From Rhinopomastus cyanomelas (taxonomy: Eukaryota > Chordata > Aves > Bucerotiformes > Rhinopomastidae): 64,000 nucleotides of DNA. A model generated the notes under the pieces. It saw only the letters and a list, made by a program, of their open reading frames with translations, was not told the origin of the DNA and did not search any database. Within the stretch, counting starts at the first letter, position 1; the number at the start of each line of letters is the position of its first letter. The stretch spans positions 137,492 to 201,491 of the forward strand of contig VXBP01008605.1 in NCBI GenBank assembly GCA_013400115.1. The letters run 5' to 3'. The translations under genes and the position numbers were made by a program. Below are positions 21,126-31,884 of this stretch, piece after piece.

Positions 21126-21935
21126 CAAATAGAGGCAGCAACATTTCAGTGATGAGTTACAACTGCTCTTGCTATTCATAACCTTCTTTATCATGTTATA
21201 CTAACCCCTTCTCTGTGAGGGAACAGAACGAACCCTTTGCCTCCACACTTGTTGCTATACACCCATAATCCACAGAGATATTGTCAAGGGTCAAGGTCCT
21301 TAATACTGTCAAAATCCCCACCAACACAGCAGGATCAAAAATAAGTTGAATTTGAAAATAGGTAGATGCTCAGACGCTGCAGATGACACACGTGTGCATC
21401 ACAACAGATTGTCTCAGCAATTCTTGCTCTGCCTGAGAGTACAGATAGGTTTTACTGGTGTCCCACATGACCTGTTGGAATTTCCTGCATGCACTTTTTA
21501 TCTGCAAAAGGGAAAAGTATTGCACAGTAAATTCTCAAAAACAGCTTACATATCGAGTCTTTATGATGACAAGTTTGTTCTCACAAGTATCTATGTGATG
21601 TTTGTTTGTCTTCTTTGCTTTGGAGAGTCGCAGACGTATTTAGTGACTTGATTTACATGCATCAACAGCCACCCTGAAATAACCTTATTATGAATCTGGA
21701 GGGAGGGTAATAACTGATTATTCCAAACTTATTATTCCAAAGAATAGACTGATTTTTCTTTCTTCAGTCTTTTCAACTTTTTGACAGCAAAGAATGCTAA
21801 AAAGGCAGAGCTTTTATTGTCTACTAGCTCTATCAGTCTATCTTTTTGCAAAGTACTTTCAGATTTTATATAAGTCCCATCCTCCACAACCATTACTCAG
21901 CCATCTTTTTTCTTTCGGTCTCTATTTTGAAGACA
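21126..21935. other. Non-repetitive interval, nothing recognised
   Basis: The plus frame at 21346-21651 (101 codons) has no recognisable domain. I regard it as chance. Confidence 0.45.
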
Positions 21936-22198
21936 TTTGAAGACAAGGGGCAATGGGTGTGAGCTGGAACATAGGAGTTTCCATATAAATATGACAAGGA
22001 ACTTCTTCATGGTGAGGGTGACAGAGACTGGAAGCGGCTGCCCAGGGAGGTTGTGAAGTCTCCTTTTCAGAAGAGGTTTCAAAGCCACCTGGCCATGTTC
22101 CTGTGTGACTTGGTCTAGGTGATCCTGCTGTGGCAGGGGGATTGGACTAGATGATCTTTCAAGGTCCCTTCCAATCCCTAATGAGTCTATGATTAATA
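21936..22198 (+). mobile_element. CR1 fragment, 260 bp
   Basis: GACAAGGGGCAATGGGTGTG to AATGAGTCTATGATTAATA: ORF2 C-terminus, 3' UTR and tail. The tail runs straight into AT-rich sequence. Confidence 0.93.
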
Positions 22199-22375
22199 TA
22201 TTATGCTGTGATAAATTAATATGCAATATCTCAATATGTAATAGAATATATTAATACATAATACTAATATATTATGCATCATCTATTATGTATCATATAC
22301 TGTATAATGTACAATATATTAGCTATTACAGACAATATAATGCACATATAATAGATATTAATATTATGTGAATTA
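22192..22375. repeat. AT-rich low-complexity tract
   Basis: A long run built of TATTA, ATATAAT and TAATAT words (for example AATATTATGTG), beginning exactly at the CR1 tail. It may derive from a CR1 terminal repeat or simply be a pre-existing AT-rich target. Confidence 0.75.
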
Positions 22376-22934
22376 AAAGCCTCAAGAAAATATTATTAGT
22401 TTAAAAAGTATAATTTATGAAAAAGAGAAAAATCAACAGATCAAGAGATTAATTTACTGGAAAACATAAGAATGATGCATGTGCTGTGTCAGTTGGTTAA
22501 GACCGGCATCTGTATGTAGTGCAGTTTGCTTGAGAACTTCAGCTGGACACAAGCTATAGCCTGTCAAAACATCTTAAAATGAAGATTCTTCCAGGGTAGT
22601 TTCTTCTTAACACGTTCCAAAGAACTAATCTCACTGTCATTGAATCATATTTGTTTAGCAGGCTGGGTTTTTTGGGCATATTATGAAGATAAGTTCTTTT
22701 CTATTCATCGAACAGCAATGTTATGTAAGTTTACTGCAGCAGCTAAGCAGCTCATGTGAAATACAAGCAAGAGGTTAGTACATTTTAAAATAGCATGATC
22801 TCCAAACTTTAGGTGTCATTTCAAAGAGAGAAACTGTGGATGCACTTTGTTTCAACAGCTATAGTGATGCAGCTTAAGTAATTCCGCTCCCCATAATCCC
22901 CTCCTGGTTTTTTTATTCTCTCTCACCTTTTTCA
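22376..22934. other. Non-repetitive interval, nothing recognised
   Basis: No repeat or gene called. The tRNA-like words at 22488-22510 are discussed among the rejected items. Confidence 0.45.
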
Positions 22935-23163
22935 CAGAACCACAGAACATTAGGGATTGAAAGGGACCTTGAAAGGTCATCTAGTCCAATCCTCCTGCCA
23001 CAGCAGGACTATCTAGATCAAGTTGCACAGGAACACATCCAAGCAAGTTTTAAACGTCTCCAGAGAAGGAGACTCCACAACCCACCATGGGCAGCCTGTT
23101 CCAGTGCTCCATCACCCTCACTGTGAAGAAGTTCCTTCTGATATTTACATGGAACCTCCTCTA
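22935..23163 (-). mobile_element. CR1 fragment, 230 bp
   Basis: TTCACAGAACCACAGAACATTAGGG type 3' end (starting with TTCACAGAACC), running back to TTTACATGGAACCTCCTCTAC. Confidence 0.93.
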
Positions 23164-24094
23164 CACAACTGTGTTGCCAGACACTCCCAGATCAAGAGAT
23201 TTCAGCCGGTTTATTCTGTTATTCCAGTTTCTCGTGAGGTTTCATGCCCTATACCCAGATTACTCTGTCGCTCTGATCATAACAAAGTCATGAATTAAAG
23301 AAAATAATTTTCCACCTACAAATTGTCTGCTTACAAAAAAGAATCCTTCTCTGAATAACTGCAGTGAGTGAGGGATGATCTTTCTCAATTACAGCCTGAA
23401 TGGTGTATCTTTAACAGGAATCTCTTTCATGACTTCTGACACATACACTTGCTGCGATCTTCTGATCCACCCCCTGCAAGAAGCTGGGGGCTGGGTCACG
23501 AACTTCCCCGTGCTCTCAGAATACACTACGTGTATTAGAAAGCTCTCCTCACCAGCACTTATTTCTGTTACAAGACTTTCATCTCATTTTCTCAATAAGC
23601 TTTGGTGAAGATCCTTGGCTTAATCTGCTGCTGTCTCCACGCCTGTCCCAGAACCGAGTAATAACATCGTGACAAACACCTAGTTCTGAGGTTCTGGTTC
23701 ACACTCTGTTTTATTCTTGCTGTGTTTCCTTCTATCAAAGCTTTTCATTCTTCTTGATGCTCTGTAGGGGACTTTTTTACCATCTTCCTTTAGAAGTACT
23801 TTATCAGACAGAAGGGGTCATTCCTACAACAAATGGAACAAGATGTAAGTCTAATTTGAGTGCAGAACAGTGTTGATCCTTATTATTTTGTCATATATAA
23901 ATGATTGGTTTTCCTTCACTCTTTCATTCTCCTCCAAGTGCCCCCCAAGGTTGAAAGGAGGATGTTCTCTTATCTCTCTCATTAGTCATCCCTGACAATC
24001 AGCTACAAGGCTTATCCACATCTTTCTGTAGGATGCTATGAGCTGGGTTCACCTCACAGTAGATTCAAAGTCTTTGACATTGTGCTCTCCAGGG
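23164..24094. other. Non-repetitive interval, nothing recognised
   Basis: About 0.9 kb. Short open frames only. Confidence 0.45.
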
Positions 24095-24475
24095 GTCTAG
24101 GTCATTTAAAACCCACTTGGACATGTTCCTGTGTGATTTGGTCTAGGTGATCCTGCTGTGGCAGGGGGATTGGACTGGATGATCTTTGAGGTCCCCAGGG
24201 AGGTTGTGAAGTCTCCTGCTTTGGAGATGTTTAAAACCTGCCTGGACATGTTCCTGTGCATCTTGATCTACAGGATCCTGCTGTGGCAGGGAGATAGAAC
24301 TAGATGATCTTTCCAGGTCCCCAGGGAGTGGAGTTTCCTTCTCTGGAGACGTTTAAAACCCTCCTGGATGTGTTCCTGTGTGTCTGTGTCTAGATGGTCC
24401 TGCTGAGGCGGGGGGATTGGACTAGATGATCTTTCAAGGTCCCTTCCAATCCCTGATGCTCTGTGACTGTGTGAA
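24095..24475 (+). mobile_element. CR1 3' segment in three tandem copies
   Basis: The word TTTAAAACC of the 3' UTR recurs at 24105, 24230 and 24352 (offsets 125 and 122), each followed by TGTTCCTGTG, a CCTGCTG-GGCAGGG segment and GATGATCTTT. The first two copies break off at AGGTCCCCAGGGAG, where GGTCCC of the tail is joined to CCAGGGAG from just upstream of the next unit. Only the third has the true end (CCCTGATGCTCTGTGACTG). This is a tandem multiplication inside one CR1 or a concatemer. Confidence 0.9.
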
Positions 24476-25155
24476 AATGTAACTAAACTATGGAGGTGGG
24501 ATATATTCTTACCTGTAGCGAAGGACACAATTCACGATCTTAACACCATTTATTACCCAAGAGAAAACAGTGCACATTTAACACGCTGATTCAATTTGCT
24601 TTGTCAGTCTACTTTGTTCATGTTGTAGGAAAATACTACCGAGTTGGTTCATTAGTCTAAATGCTTCCAAAACCAAAAGCATCGATGCCCCTGAGTGGCA
24701 GAGAGCACTATCTGGAAAGCTGTGCTATAATATTTATTACTTTGCAGTGTTTCAGTCACAGTTACTAGACTTTAAACGAAGTCCTATCAGCAACATATCT
24801 TTTATTTTAAAATTGAATTGTAATATTTGTCTACAGCAACTGTTTGAGTATTAAATGATTCAAAGAAAACCAGTAGAAACTATGTTTGAGGAATATTGAA
24901 AGAGTAAATTTTTCATAACAAGTATATATTCACAGTTCTTGTAGACAAATACGTGCAAAAGGACTCATGAAAAATCAGAATCAGAACCTCCCTGGATTCA
25001 GTATTGAAAAGGGGATGAAGGGGCCGTAGCTCACACCAGCATTCTGACTGTTGGTTTCTAAAATACACCGTGTCTAAGCAGCCAAGTAAGCGTTTTGCTT
25101 TGAAAGAGGACAACACGTAATCGACAAAATCTGACTCTCCACAGACACATTACAA
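24476..25155. other. Non-repetitive interval, nothing recognised
   Basis: AT-rich unique sequence with no gene signal. Confidence 0.45.
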
Positions 25156-25314
25156 CCACAGAATCACAGAACACTAGGGAGCGGAAGGGACCTTGAAAGA
25201 TCCAGTCCCCCTGCCACAGTCGGATCATCTAGACCGAGTCGCACAGGAACACATCCAGGCGGGTTTTCAACTCCACAAGCCCCCTGGGCAGCCTGTGCCA
25301 GCGCTCCGTCATGA
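25156..25314 (-). mobile_element. CR1 fragment, 160 bp
   Basis: CCACAGAATCACAGAACACTAG to CTGTGCCAGCGCTCCGTCA. Small internal deletions are visible (GAAAGATCCAGTCC lacks CATCTAG, and about 30 bp of the 3' UTR is missing before CTCCACAAGCC). Confidence 0.9.
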
Positions 25315-25664
25315 GAGAGATGTTTCTTTAGACTCACTTTTTGTCATTTTTATATGATAAGAAAAGACACTGGTAACCTGTTTGTGCAGATTCCATGGAT
25401 TTTTCAATGTGTTTTCATTTAATAAAAAATACAACACCGCTGTATAAAAATATCTTGCAGGACAGGAGGGAAGTGGAGGAATGGCATGTTTGGAAGAAGC
25501 CTTACGTACAAATGATAGTAATGAAACTGAAGCTACACGAAGATGTGTGTAAGAGAGAGAGACAGCCCTCTGATCTATTCTTTTCAAGTAATGAAGACGA
25601 GACTGTCAGAGATTGAGATGTCAAAACTGGAAGTGCTGGAACAAATTCACAAATTAAAGAGCAA

Positions 25665-25735
25665 CAGGTTACCATGACCAGATGGCAGACATCTGAGAGC
25701 TCTGAAGGAACTTAAGTGGTTGAGCTGCTAACAGA
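25665..25735 (+). mobile_element. Ancient CR1-like RT relic
   Basis: One frame reads PDGRHLRALKELKW, close to the PDGIHPRVLKELK segment at the start of the RT domain in CR1-group LINEs. The rest of 25610-25990 cannot be aligned with confidence. This is much older than the other copies. Confidence 0.45.
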
Positions 25736-26308
25736 AAAATATGCAGTCTTTCATTAAACTGCTACCATGCCAGAGGAAAGGGGGTAACAAACACCTCGTT
25801 TCACAAAATCTAGAAGGTGTGCACCTTGATTAAAGCTGGAGATTGCTTTTTCCTATTTACTCGGCCTGGCATTAGAGAGAAGTTCAGCACATCCAGCAGA
25901 AAGAGCCACTGGGAGCCCCTGATGAAGGCAGGCACGAGAGTTTTGCTGACTCAGCATACACAGCTGACCATTAACCTGGATATGGCTGGGGAGGGTCTTG
26001 CAAGGGCTGACTTCAGTGATAATTAAAAACCAACTGCCCTAATTACCCCGTGCCCTCTTGAACTTGGTTCAGGTTCCACAGGTACCTATCCTTGACAGTA
26101 TTATCAGGATAACAACTCTTTTTTGGCACATTTAGGAATGGGGTGAGAGGATAAAGCTGTTGTCTTACTAACCCAGGGATTTCCTTTTGGTTTGATGTCC
26201 TGCTCGTGTTTCCATCCAGTAAAAACTTGTCTGTGGTAGCATACAGAGAGAAATATAGGGAGGCAAAAAACAGATGAAAACGTAATCAAGGGTTAAAACC
26301 TAATTGGG
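25736..26308. other. Non-repetitive interval, nothing recognised
   Basis: May include further decayed parts of the relic just before it. Nothing I can support. Confidence 0.4.
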
Positions 26309-26382
26309 GGTGGTTAGCAGATTGAGAGAGGTTTTTCTCCCNTCTTCACATATTTATAGAAAATAACGAGGTCACCCCTCAA
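26309..26382. mobile_element. Two opposite CR1 pieces joined at an N
   Basis: 26309-26341 is plus-strand CR1 (GTGGTTAGCAGATTGAGAGA, the RT thumb region as at 47030). 26343-26382 is minus-strand CR1 (TCTTCACATATTTATAGAAA, as at 30130). The single N at 26342 sits exactly at the switch, which suggests a wrong join or a collapsed gap. Confidence 0.8.
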
Positions 26383-27006
26383 TGTAAAGAGAAAGATTAT
26401 GGCCCACAATGGCTGCATAAGAAATAATTATGGACCATTTAAATTGCAAAAATAATGCTGAACAGTGACAGGGAACCTGCAAACTCTGTTTCCTACTAAG
26501 GATGAAGCAAAAGGCGCATCTTACTAGCCTGAACCCTGTAAGTCACAATTCAAAGCATTTCTGCAGTCTTTGTGTTTCCCAAACCAGCTGAAGTACTGTC
26601 TGTCCCTAAAAGATATTTCAAAACTAGCCATCACTTAGGGAATGTGCAGTCCTTTAAAAATGTAGTGGCCTATGGCACATTGAATCGTGACCGCTGTGGC
26701 TTTTGGACTATGAAATAATATGTCCTCTGTGTAATGCTTTTGGCCAGCGTCTCCATAAGTTATGTACACAAGAGCAGAAGTTTAAGAACTAGAAAACAAA
26801 AAGGTTTTGAAAATACAAGCTATTATTACAGAATCAATCAAATAATTAAAAAAAGGATAGGGACAAGAATCATGTAACATAAAAACTGCTAAAGGTTTTA
26901 TTGCCTACAACCAAGATTTATTTTTATGCCTTGTAGTCTGTTTACCCAATTGAAGACCATAGAAATTAATACAATGCATTCATACTGAGCATAGTAAGTG
27001 ACAGGG
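26383..27006. other. Non-repetitive interval, nothing recognised
   Basis: AT-rich unique sequence, no features. Confidence 0.45.
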
Positions 27007-27075
27007 ATATAGGATTAGATGATCTGTTGAGGTCCCTTCCAATCCCTAACGTTCTGTGATTATGTGAGCCTGTGA
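27007..27075 (+). mobile_element. CR1 3' end, about 70 bp
   Basis: ATAGGATTAGATGATCTGTT to CCCTAACGTTCTGTGATTATG. Confidence 0.85.
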
Positions 27076-27377
27076 TTCAGACCTCACTTCTGAACCATTC
27101 CAACACGTGCCTGAGCTACAGCAACATAGTTTGAGAGTCTTTAGTTTCAGTAGGGCAGGCATACATTTTAACAAAGCACAAAGCACCTTTTCTATGAGCT
27201 GGAGATAAATATATAATAGAACTTCAAACTTTCCAGTCTTTCTCAAATATTAGGCACATTAGTAAGTTGTCATGAAAGAATCAATAAAACATGGTCCAAC
27301 TGGAAGTAGATGGCATCAGAAATGATTTCCCTCTCTTGCTGTGGTCCAACAGGGCCATTCCCTAAAGCCATCAACTC

Positions 27378-27740
27378 GAGAAAGTCTGATGAGAAGAGGC
27401 TGAGTGAGCTGGGGTGTTTAGCCTGTAGAAGAGAAGACTCAAAGGGGACCTTCTCCCTCTCTACAGCTCCCTGAAGGGAGATTGTAGTCAGGTGGGGGTC
27501 AGGCTGGCTTCTCTCCAGCAACTAGTGACAGAACGAGAGGGCAGGGCCTGAAGCTTCACCAGTGGAGGGTTAGGTTGGACATTAGGAAGCACTTCCTCAT
27601 GGAAAGGGTGATCAGAGCCTGGAATGGACTCTCCAGGGCAGTGGTGGATTCTCCATCCCTGGAGATGTATAAGAACAGAGTGTCTGTGGCATTTAGTGCC
27701 CTGGTCTAGCTGATGTTGGGGTATCAGAGGTCTAGTCTAG
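27378..27740 (+). mobile_element. CR1 fragment of an older subfamily, 360 bp
   Basis: Runs from GAAAGTCTGATGAGAAGAGG (ERLRELG region) through ATTAGGAAGCACTTCCTCAT and CATGGAAAGGGTGATCAGAG to the 3' UTR (GGCATTTAGTGCCCTGGTCT). It shares these words with 29072-29282 and, in reverse, with 1-452 and 61353-61668. The terminal repeat is decayed. Confidence 0.88.
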
Positions 27741-28257
27741 ACTCAATAACAACAGAATCAAATTCTGACAAAATATTTAAATAATAGCTCTTCAAAAATA
27801 GAGGATTTAGATATTGGCCAGCAAAATTACTTCTATTAGACATATTTCTGGCGATCCACTGCAGTCTGGCCATCACGGCTCACACATAGCCACACTCACA
27901 GTATCCGCTACTCTGAGAAGTTCTCTTTAAAAAAGCTTTCTCACATAATTACTTCAAGTCTGGTCCCAGGCTTTATCCATCTCAGTTTCCTTAGCTTTTC
28001 ATGACAGTAGTTCTATGGGAAAATCGATACAAAGTCCAAAGATAGGACACAGTAGGAGCAAGAAATTTTGACTTCTTTACCTAAAAAGCAATGCACAGTA
28101 TTTTCTCTCTATAGTTGCAGAAATGGGATTGCAGTCTGTTCTGACACTTAGAAGGGAGTCATAAACAGCTCAGTAGACATTTGTTTTGTACACTAGCTTT
28201 TCCAGTGTTTGACTCATTTGATTCTTTTAAAGTGGCCAATGTAAAAAGTGCATTACC

Positions 28258-28375
28258 ATCTGAGGCAGTGTGGTCGAGACGATCAGATAGTGAGGTGGAT
28301 CGTAAACTGACTACAGGGTAGAAGTCAGAGAGTAGTGGTCAATGGGACAGAGTCTGGTTGGAGGCCTGTATCTAG
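28258..28375 (+). mobile_element. CR1 ORF2 RT fragment running into a gap
   Basis: TGAGGCAGTGTGGTCGAGAC to GGAGGCCTGTATCTAG corresponds base for base, with a few changes, to 46508-46622 in the second long CR1 (VVNGTESGWRPVS in translation). It stops at the N gap. Confidence 0.88.
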
Positions 28376-28451
28376 NNNNNNNNNNNNNNNNNNNNNNNNN
28401 NNNNNNNNNNNNNNNNNNNNNNNNNNNNNNNNNNNNNNNNNNNNNNNNNNN
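28376..28451. other. Assembly gap, 76 N
   Basis: A run of N between a CR1 RT fragment and a CR1 C-terminal fragment on the same strand. Both sides may belong to one CR1, in which case the missing piece (about 46630-47270 in the other long copy) should be several hundred bases and the gap size is only a placeholder. Confidence 0.95.
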
Positions 28452-28762
28452 GTGTCAGGAGGATGGAGCCAGGCTCTGCTCAGTGTCATCTAGTGATAGG
28501 ACAAGGGGTAATGGGTGTCAGCTGGAACATAGGAGGTTCCACATCAATATGAGAAGAACTTCTTTCCAGTGAGGTTGACAAAGCACTGCAAGAGGCTGCC
28601 CAGGGTGGTTGTGGAGTCTACTCCACTGGAGATGTTTAAGACCCGCCTGGATGTGTTCCTGTGTGACTTGGTCTAGATGATCCTGCTGTGTCAGAGGGAT
28701 TGGACTAGATGATCTTTCCTTCCAATCCCTAATGATTCTATGATTCTATGATTCTATGATCT
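28452..28762 (+). mobile_element. CR1 fragment after the gap, 310 bp
   Basis: GTGTCAGGAGGATGGAGCCA through the ORF2 C-terminus (SSSDRTRGNGCQLEHRRF) to four ATTCTATG repeats. Part of the last segment is deleted (GATCTTTCCTTCCAATCCC lacks AAGGTCC). Confidence 0.94.
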
Positions 28763-29071
28763 CTTAATAGTTGCGACATACTTCTGGCAGCAGCAATGAA
28801 AGGAGTAACCGGGTGTGAACTGTGTTACAAACATCTCAGTCAGGTGTCATTTCAGTGTAAGACTTTTTTAACTAGGAAGCTCCAGTTTTCCAGGCAAAGA
28901 AGGCAGGTAAAAGAATAAATAGAAGTTAAGTTTAATGCATGAGTCATCTAAGTAAATTAACTATTTCTCCTGTAAAGAAAACATTTCTCAGTTAAAGCCA
29001 TAACTATGTTATTAAAAAATTAACAGTCTAGGAATGTAATTGCAAACACATTCTTCAATTTTCTCAGATAG

Positions 29072-29282
29072 TTTCCTCATGGAAAGGGTGATCAGACACT
29101 GGAACGGACTGCCCAGGGCTCTAGCAGAGTCTCCATCCCTGGAGGTGTTTACAAACAGACTGGACGTGGCACTTAGTGCCCCGGTCTGGCTAACGTGGTG
29201 ATGTTAGGTCATGGGCTGGGCTCAATGAGCTCAGAGGTCTTTATCAGCTTCAGTAATTCTGTGATTCCATGATTCTGTGACA
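29072..29282 (+). mobile_element. CR1 fragment of an older subfamily, 210 bp
   Basis: TTTCCTCATGGAAAGGGTGA to ATTCTGTGATTCCATGATTC; same subfamily as 27378-27740, here with its terminal repeat preserved. Confidence 0.9.
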
Positions 29283-29814
29283 CCTTACCTTAAGCATGTT
29301 GGAACATCACTTCAGTAATTCCACAATTTGTTTTGTGTGAGTATGGAAATCTACTGAGGGTATTATAAGGCCAGTAGCTATTCAATAGGCAGAAACCAAA
29401 GAACCCCAGAAAGCACCTGTGCTTCGGTGTGAAGATGCAGTTCCCCAGCAATAAATGTACTTCTGTGTTACAGTACCTGAGGAGCTGTGAAAACAAAAAA
29501 AAAAGGCTAGAAAACTCAAGCCTTTCGGGGCCGTGCAATGACACAGCATCTGCAAGTGCTGGGCTTTCAGAAGTACATTCCCCTGTCCTGTTCCTGTATG
29601 GAATGGCACGTATGCCACGTCATGTGCACGGCATTACAGCTTTCTGGGCAAAGCAAACCAACTTAGGTTAAGGCAGGTAATGCAGAAGAAAGCACAGGGG
29701 CACTGGGCTTAGAGGCAACCAGATTTCTCTGTTTCAAAACCTCCCCACTGCTCATTGTTTTCAATAAGAGAACAGTGAGGATGGAGAAGGTAAGTCAGCA
29801 TCTTGCTGTGCTGT
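29283..29814. other. Non-repetitive interval, nothing recognised
   Basis: Overlapping open frames on both strands (29290-29671) share no motif with known families. I do not call a gene. Confidence 0.4.
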
Positions 29815-30295
29815 CACAGAATCATAGAATCATTAGGGATTAGAAGGGACTTTGAAAGATCATCCAGTCCAGTCCCCCTGCAACAGCAGGATCACCTAGA
29901 CCAAGTCACACAGGAACATATCCAGGCAGGTTTTAAACGTCTCCAGTGAAGGAGACTCCACAACCCCTCTGGGCAGCCTGTTCCAGTGCTCTGTCACCCT
30001 CACTGGGAAGAAGTTCCTTCTGATATTTGTATGGAACATCCTAAGTTCCAGCTCACACCCACTGCCCCTTGTCCTATCACCAGATGACATGTTGAAGACC
30101 CTAGCTCCATCCTCCTGACACCCATCCTTCACACATTTATAGACATTAATGAGGTCACCCCTCAGTCTCCTCCAAGCTAAAGAGAACCAGCTCCCTCAGC
30201 CTGTCCTCATAAGGAAGGTGTTCTACCTCATCTCCTTCGTTGCTCTACGCTGGACACCCTCCAGCAGCTCCTTGTCCTTTTTGAACTGAGAAGTC
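29815..30295 (-). mobile_element. CR1 fragment, 480 bp
   Basis: 3' end TCACAGAATCATAGAATC at 29815; minus-strand MSSGDRTRGSGCELELRMF, RRNFFPVRVTEHWNRLPRG, and further in the region encoding ELLEGVQRR near 30270. Truncated there. Confidence 0.94.
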
Positions 30296-30934
30296 TGTCC
30301 CTCCTCTCTTTTGGCTGCTGGAGGTGCCAGACATGCAAGCAGGATGCACTCACCATGCTAAGACACGTGATGCTGCTTGTGTACCTTGAACAGCTCAGGG
30401 AGAAGTTTTTTGCTTCCAAAAGCAGCAACCATTTGTGTCTCTACAAGTCAAACAGAGATCTCCCTGACTTGATACCTCCACAAGCAGACAGAGTCTAGCA
30501 ACCCAACACAGGGACTTCCAAAATAAGCACTTTATTGTGCTAAAACTAATGGGTTTATCTAACTCATAAAGAGAAAATTAGGTGAAAAAAAAAAAACAAC
30601 AACCCAGAAAGTTTCACTGCAAAGGGCGCTACTGCCACATGCTCTCTGCAAGCCAATCCACACCAGAGAAATGATGTCTGGGACTTGTTACAGAAACTGC
30701 ATTTGAACAGCTTGATTGCTATTATGAAGCTTGCAGTGGGAGGTGTTTTTAGCATATGTGAAGGTAAGCACGGTGTGTTTATGTGTGGTTTCCCCATAGT
30801 AACACAGTAAACATCACACAAACTAGCCACGGCCGTGAAGCACAAGCACATCCTTCCAGTGCCCAGCATTTTTGAATGACATCAACAAATCCCCTGTCCC
30901 TTTCCTTCTTTGTCTTTGGTTTTATATCTGGGCT
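30296..30934. other. Non-repetitive interval, nothing recognised
   Basis: Includes a short A-run (30583-30603). No gene seen. Confidence 0.4.
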
Positions 30935-31435
30935 GATGCCACACGGTGTGGAATATCACGTTGGTCAGTTTGGGTGAGCTGGCCCAGCCCATTCCTCAGT
31001 CCTCCTCAGCTGGGAAGAAGATTAGGAAAGGCAAAACCCCACAGCCTTGGTGCTGTGCGAGCGCTGCTCAGCAGTAGTCATAGAATCATAGAATCATTAG
31101 GGATTGGAAGGGATCTCGAAAGATTATCTAGTCCAATCCCCCTGCCACAGCAGGATCACCTGGACCATGTCACCCAGGAACTTGTCCAGGTGGGTTTTAG
31201 ATGTCTCCAGAGAAGGAGACTCCACAACCCCCCTAGGCAGCTGGCCCAGTGCTCCATCACCCTCACTGGGAAGAAGTTCCTTCTGATGTTTATATGGAAA
31301 ACCTCCTGTGCTCAGTAGTCAAAACACTGGTGTGTCATCAACAACCCTCTAACTACCACCACAGACACAGCCTCATGAGAGGTGTCACGAGGAAGATCAA
31401 CTCCATCCCAGCTAAATCCAATACAATTGTAGAAT
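30935..31435 (-). mobile_element. Solo ERV LTR split by a CR1
   Basis: 30935-31077 (ATATCACGTTGGTCAGTTTG, GAGCGCTGCTCAGCAGTA) and 31314-31435 (TCATCAACAACCCTC, AGATCAACTCCATCCCAGCT) match, on the minus strand, the two parts of a widespread avian ERV LTR that I know by its GTTTTGGCTGGGATAGAGTT-like start. Between them sits a CR1. The LTR start would be near 31432. No internal ERV genes are recognisable, so I read this as a solo LTR or a 3' LTR of an otherwise lost provirus. Confidence 0.65.
31078..31313 (-). mobile_element. CR1 inserted in the LTR, matching 9-bp flanks
   Basis: A young-type CR1 (TAGAATCATAGAATCATTAGGG start, back to TTATATGGAAAACC). The base string CAGTAGTCA occurs on both sides of the insert (about 31071-31080 and 31312-31321), consistent with a target-site duplication in the LTR's CAGCAGTA-TCA sequence. 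CR1 often leaves no clear duplication, so this one helps fix the insertion boundaries. Confidence 0.88.
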
Positions 31436-31468
31436 AAACATCCTCTCTGATGAAGCAATTTTTCCTGA

Positions 31469-31816
31469 TCAGTGCCACTTGTTTGTCATTGCAGAAGAGT
31501 CACTTGGATTCTCACCTACAACATTATCTATGAAAGATACTGAAGATGATTTCAGTAATGAATATGTTTCATTCACAGACAATATTAGTCCAGAGTCACA
31601 ATAAGTCAAAGGAGAGTATTTTATTACCCTCTCAGTAGTGGGATGATTGATTTTTTCAATATATTCCTGAAAATCATTAAATATTCTCACAGCCAGTGCT
31701 GCTGTCTCATTCATGAGCTTGACTTCGTTGCATAGAAGCCGCTCCATAGCATTTTCAGTGAAACATTCATAGAATATCAGGAGTGATTGTTTGATTTTGC
31801 AAAGACACCGGCCACT
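31469..31816 (-). other. Exon-like open frame of unknown nature
   Basis: The minus strand is open for about 115 codons (stop TGA at 31469-31471, upstream stop at 31817-31819). Its amino-acid use looks protein-like (NEVKLMNETAALAVRIFNDF; INHPTTERVIKY; SVNETYSLLKSSS), and it contains a good splice-donor match (AG|GTGAGAAT; exon end at 31516) and a pyrimidine-rich acceptor candidate (CTACTACAG, exon start at 31831). The acceptor lies just beyond a stop in this frame, so a real exon would be broken or use another acceptor. The plus strand is also open for about 60 codons ending at 31603. It lies directly upstream, in LTR orientation, of the ERV LTR, so a provirus remnant is another possibility. 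I do not recognise the family. Confidence 0.25.
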
Positions 31817-31884
31817 TCAGAAGGCGACTTTCTGTAGTAGACAGTAGCTGTGAGGAAAGTTTCCTATTCAATCTGCAAAACCAG

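Noticed and set aside
22480..22560. tRNA-like words (GTCAGTTGGTTAAGACCGG)
   Set aside because: It resembles an A box, but there is no B box (GGTTCRANNCC) at the right distance and no cloverleaf, so it is not a tRNA gene or a supported tRNA-type SINE.
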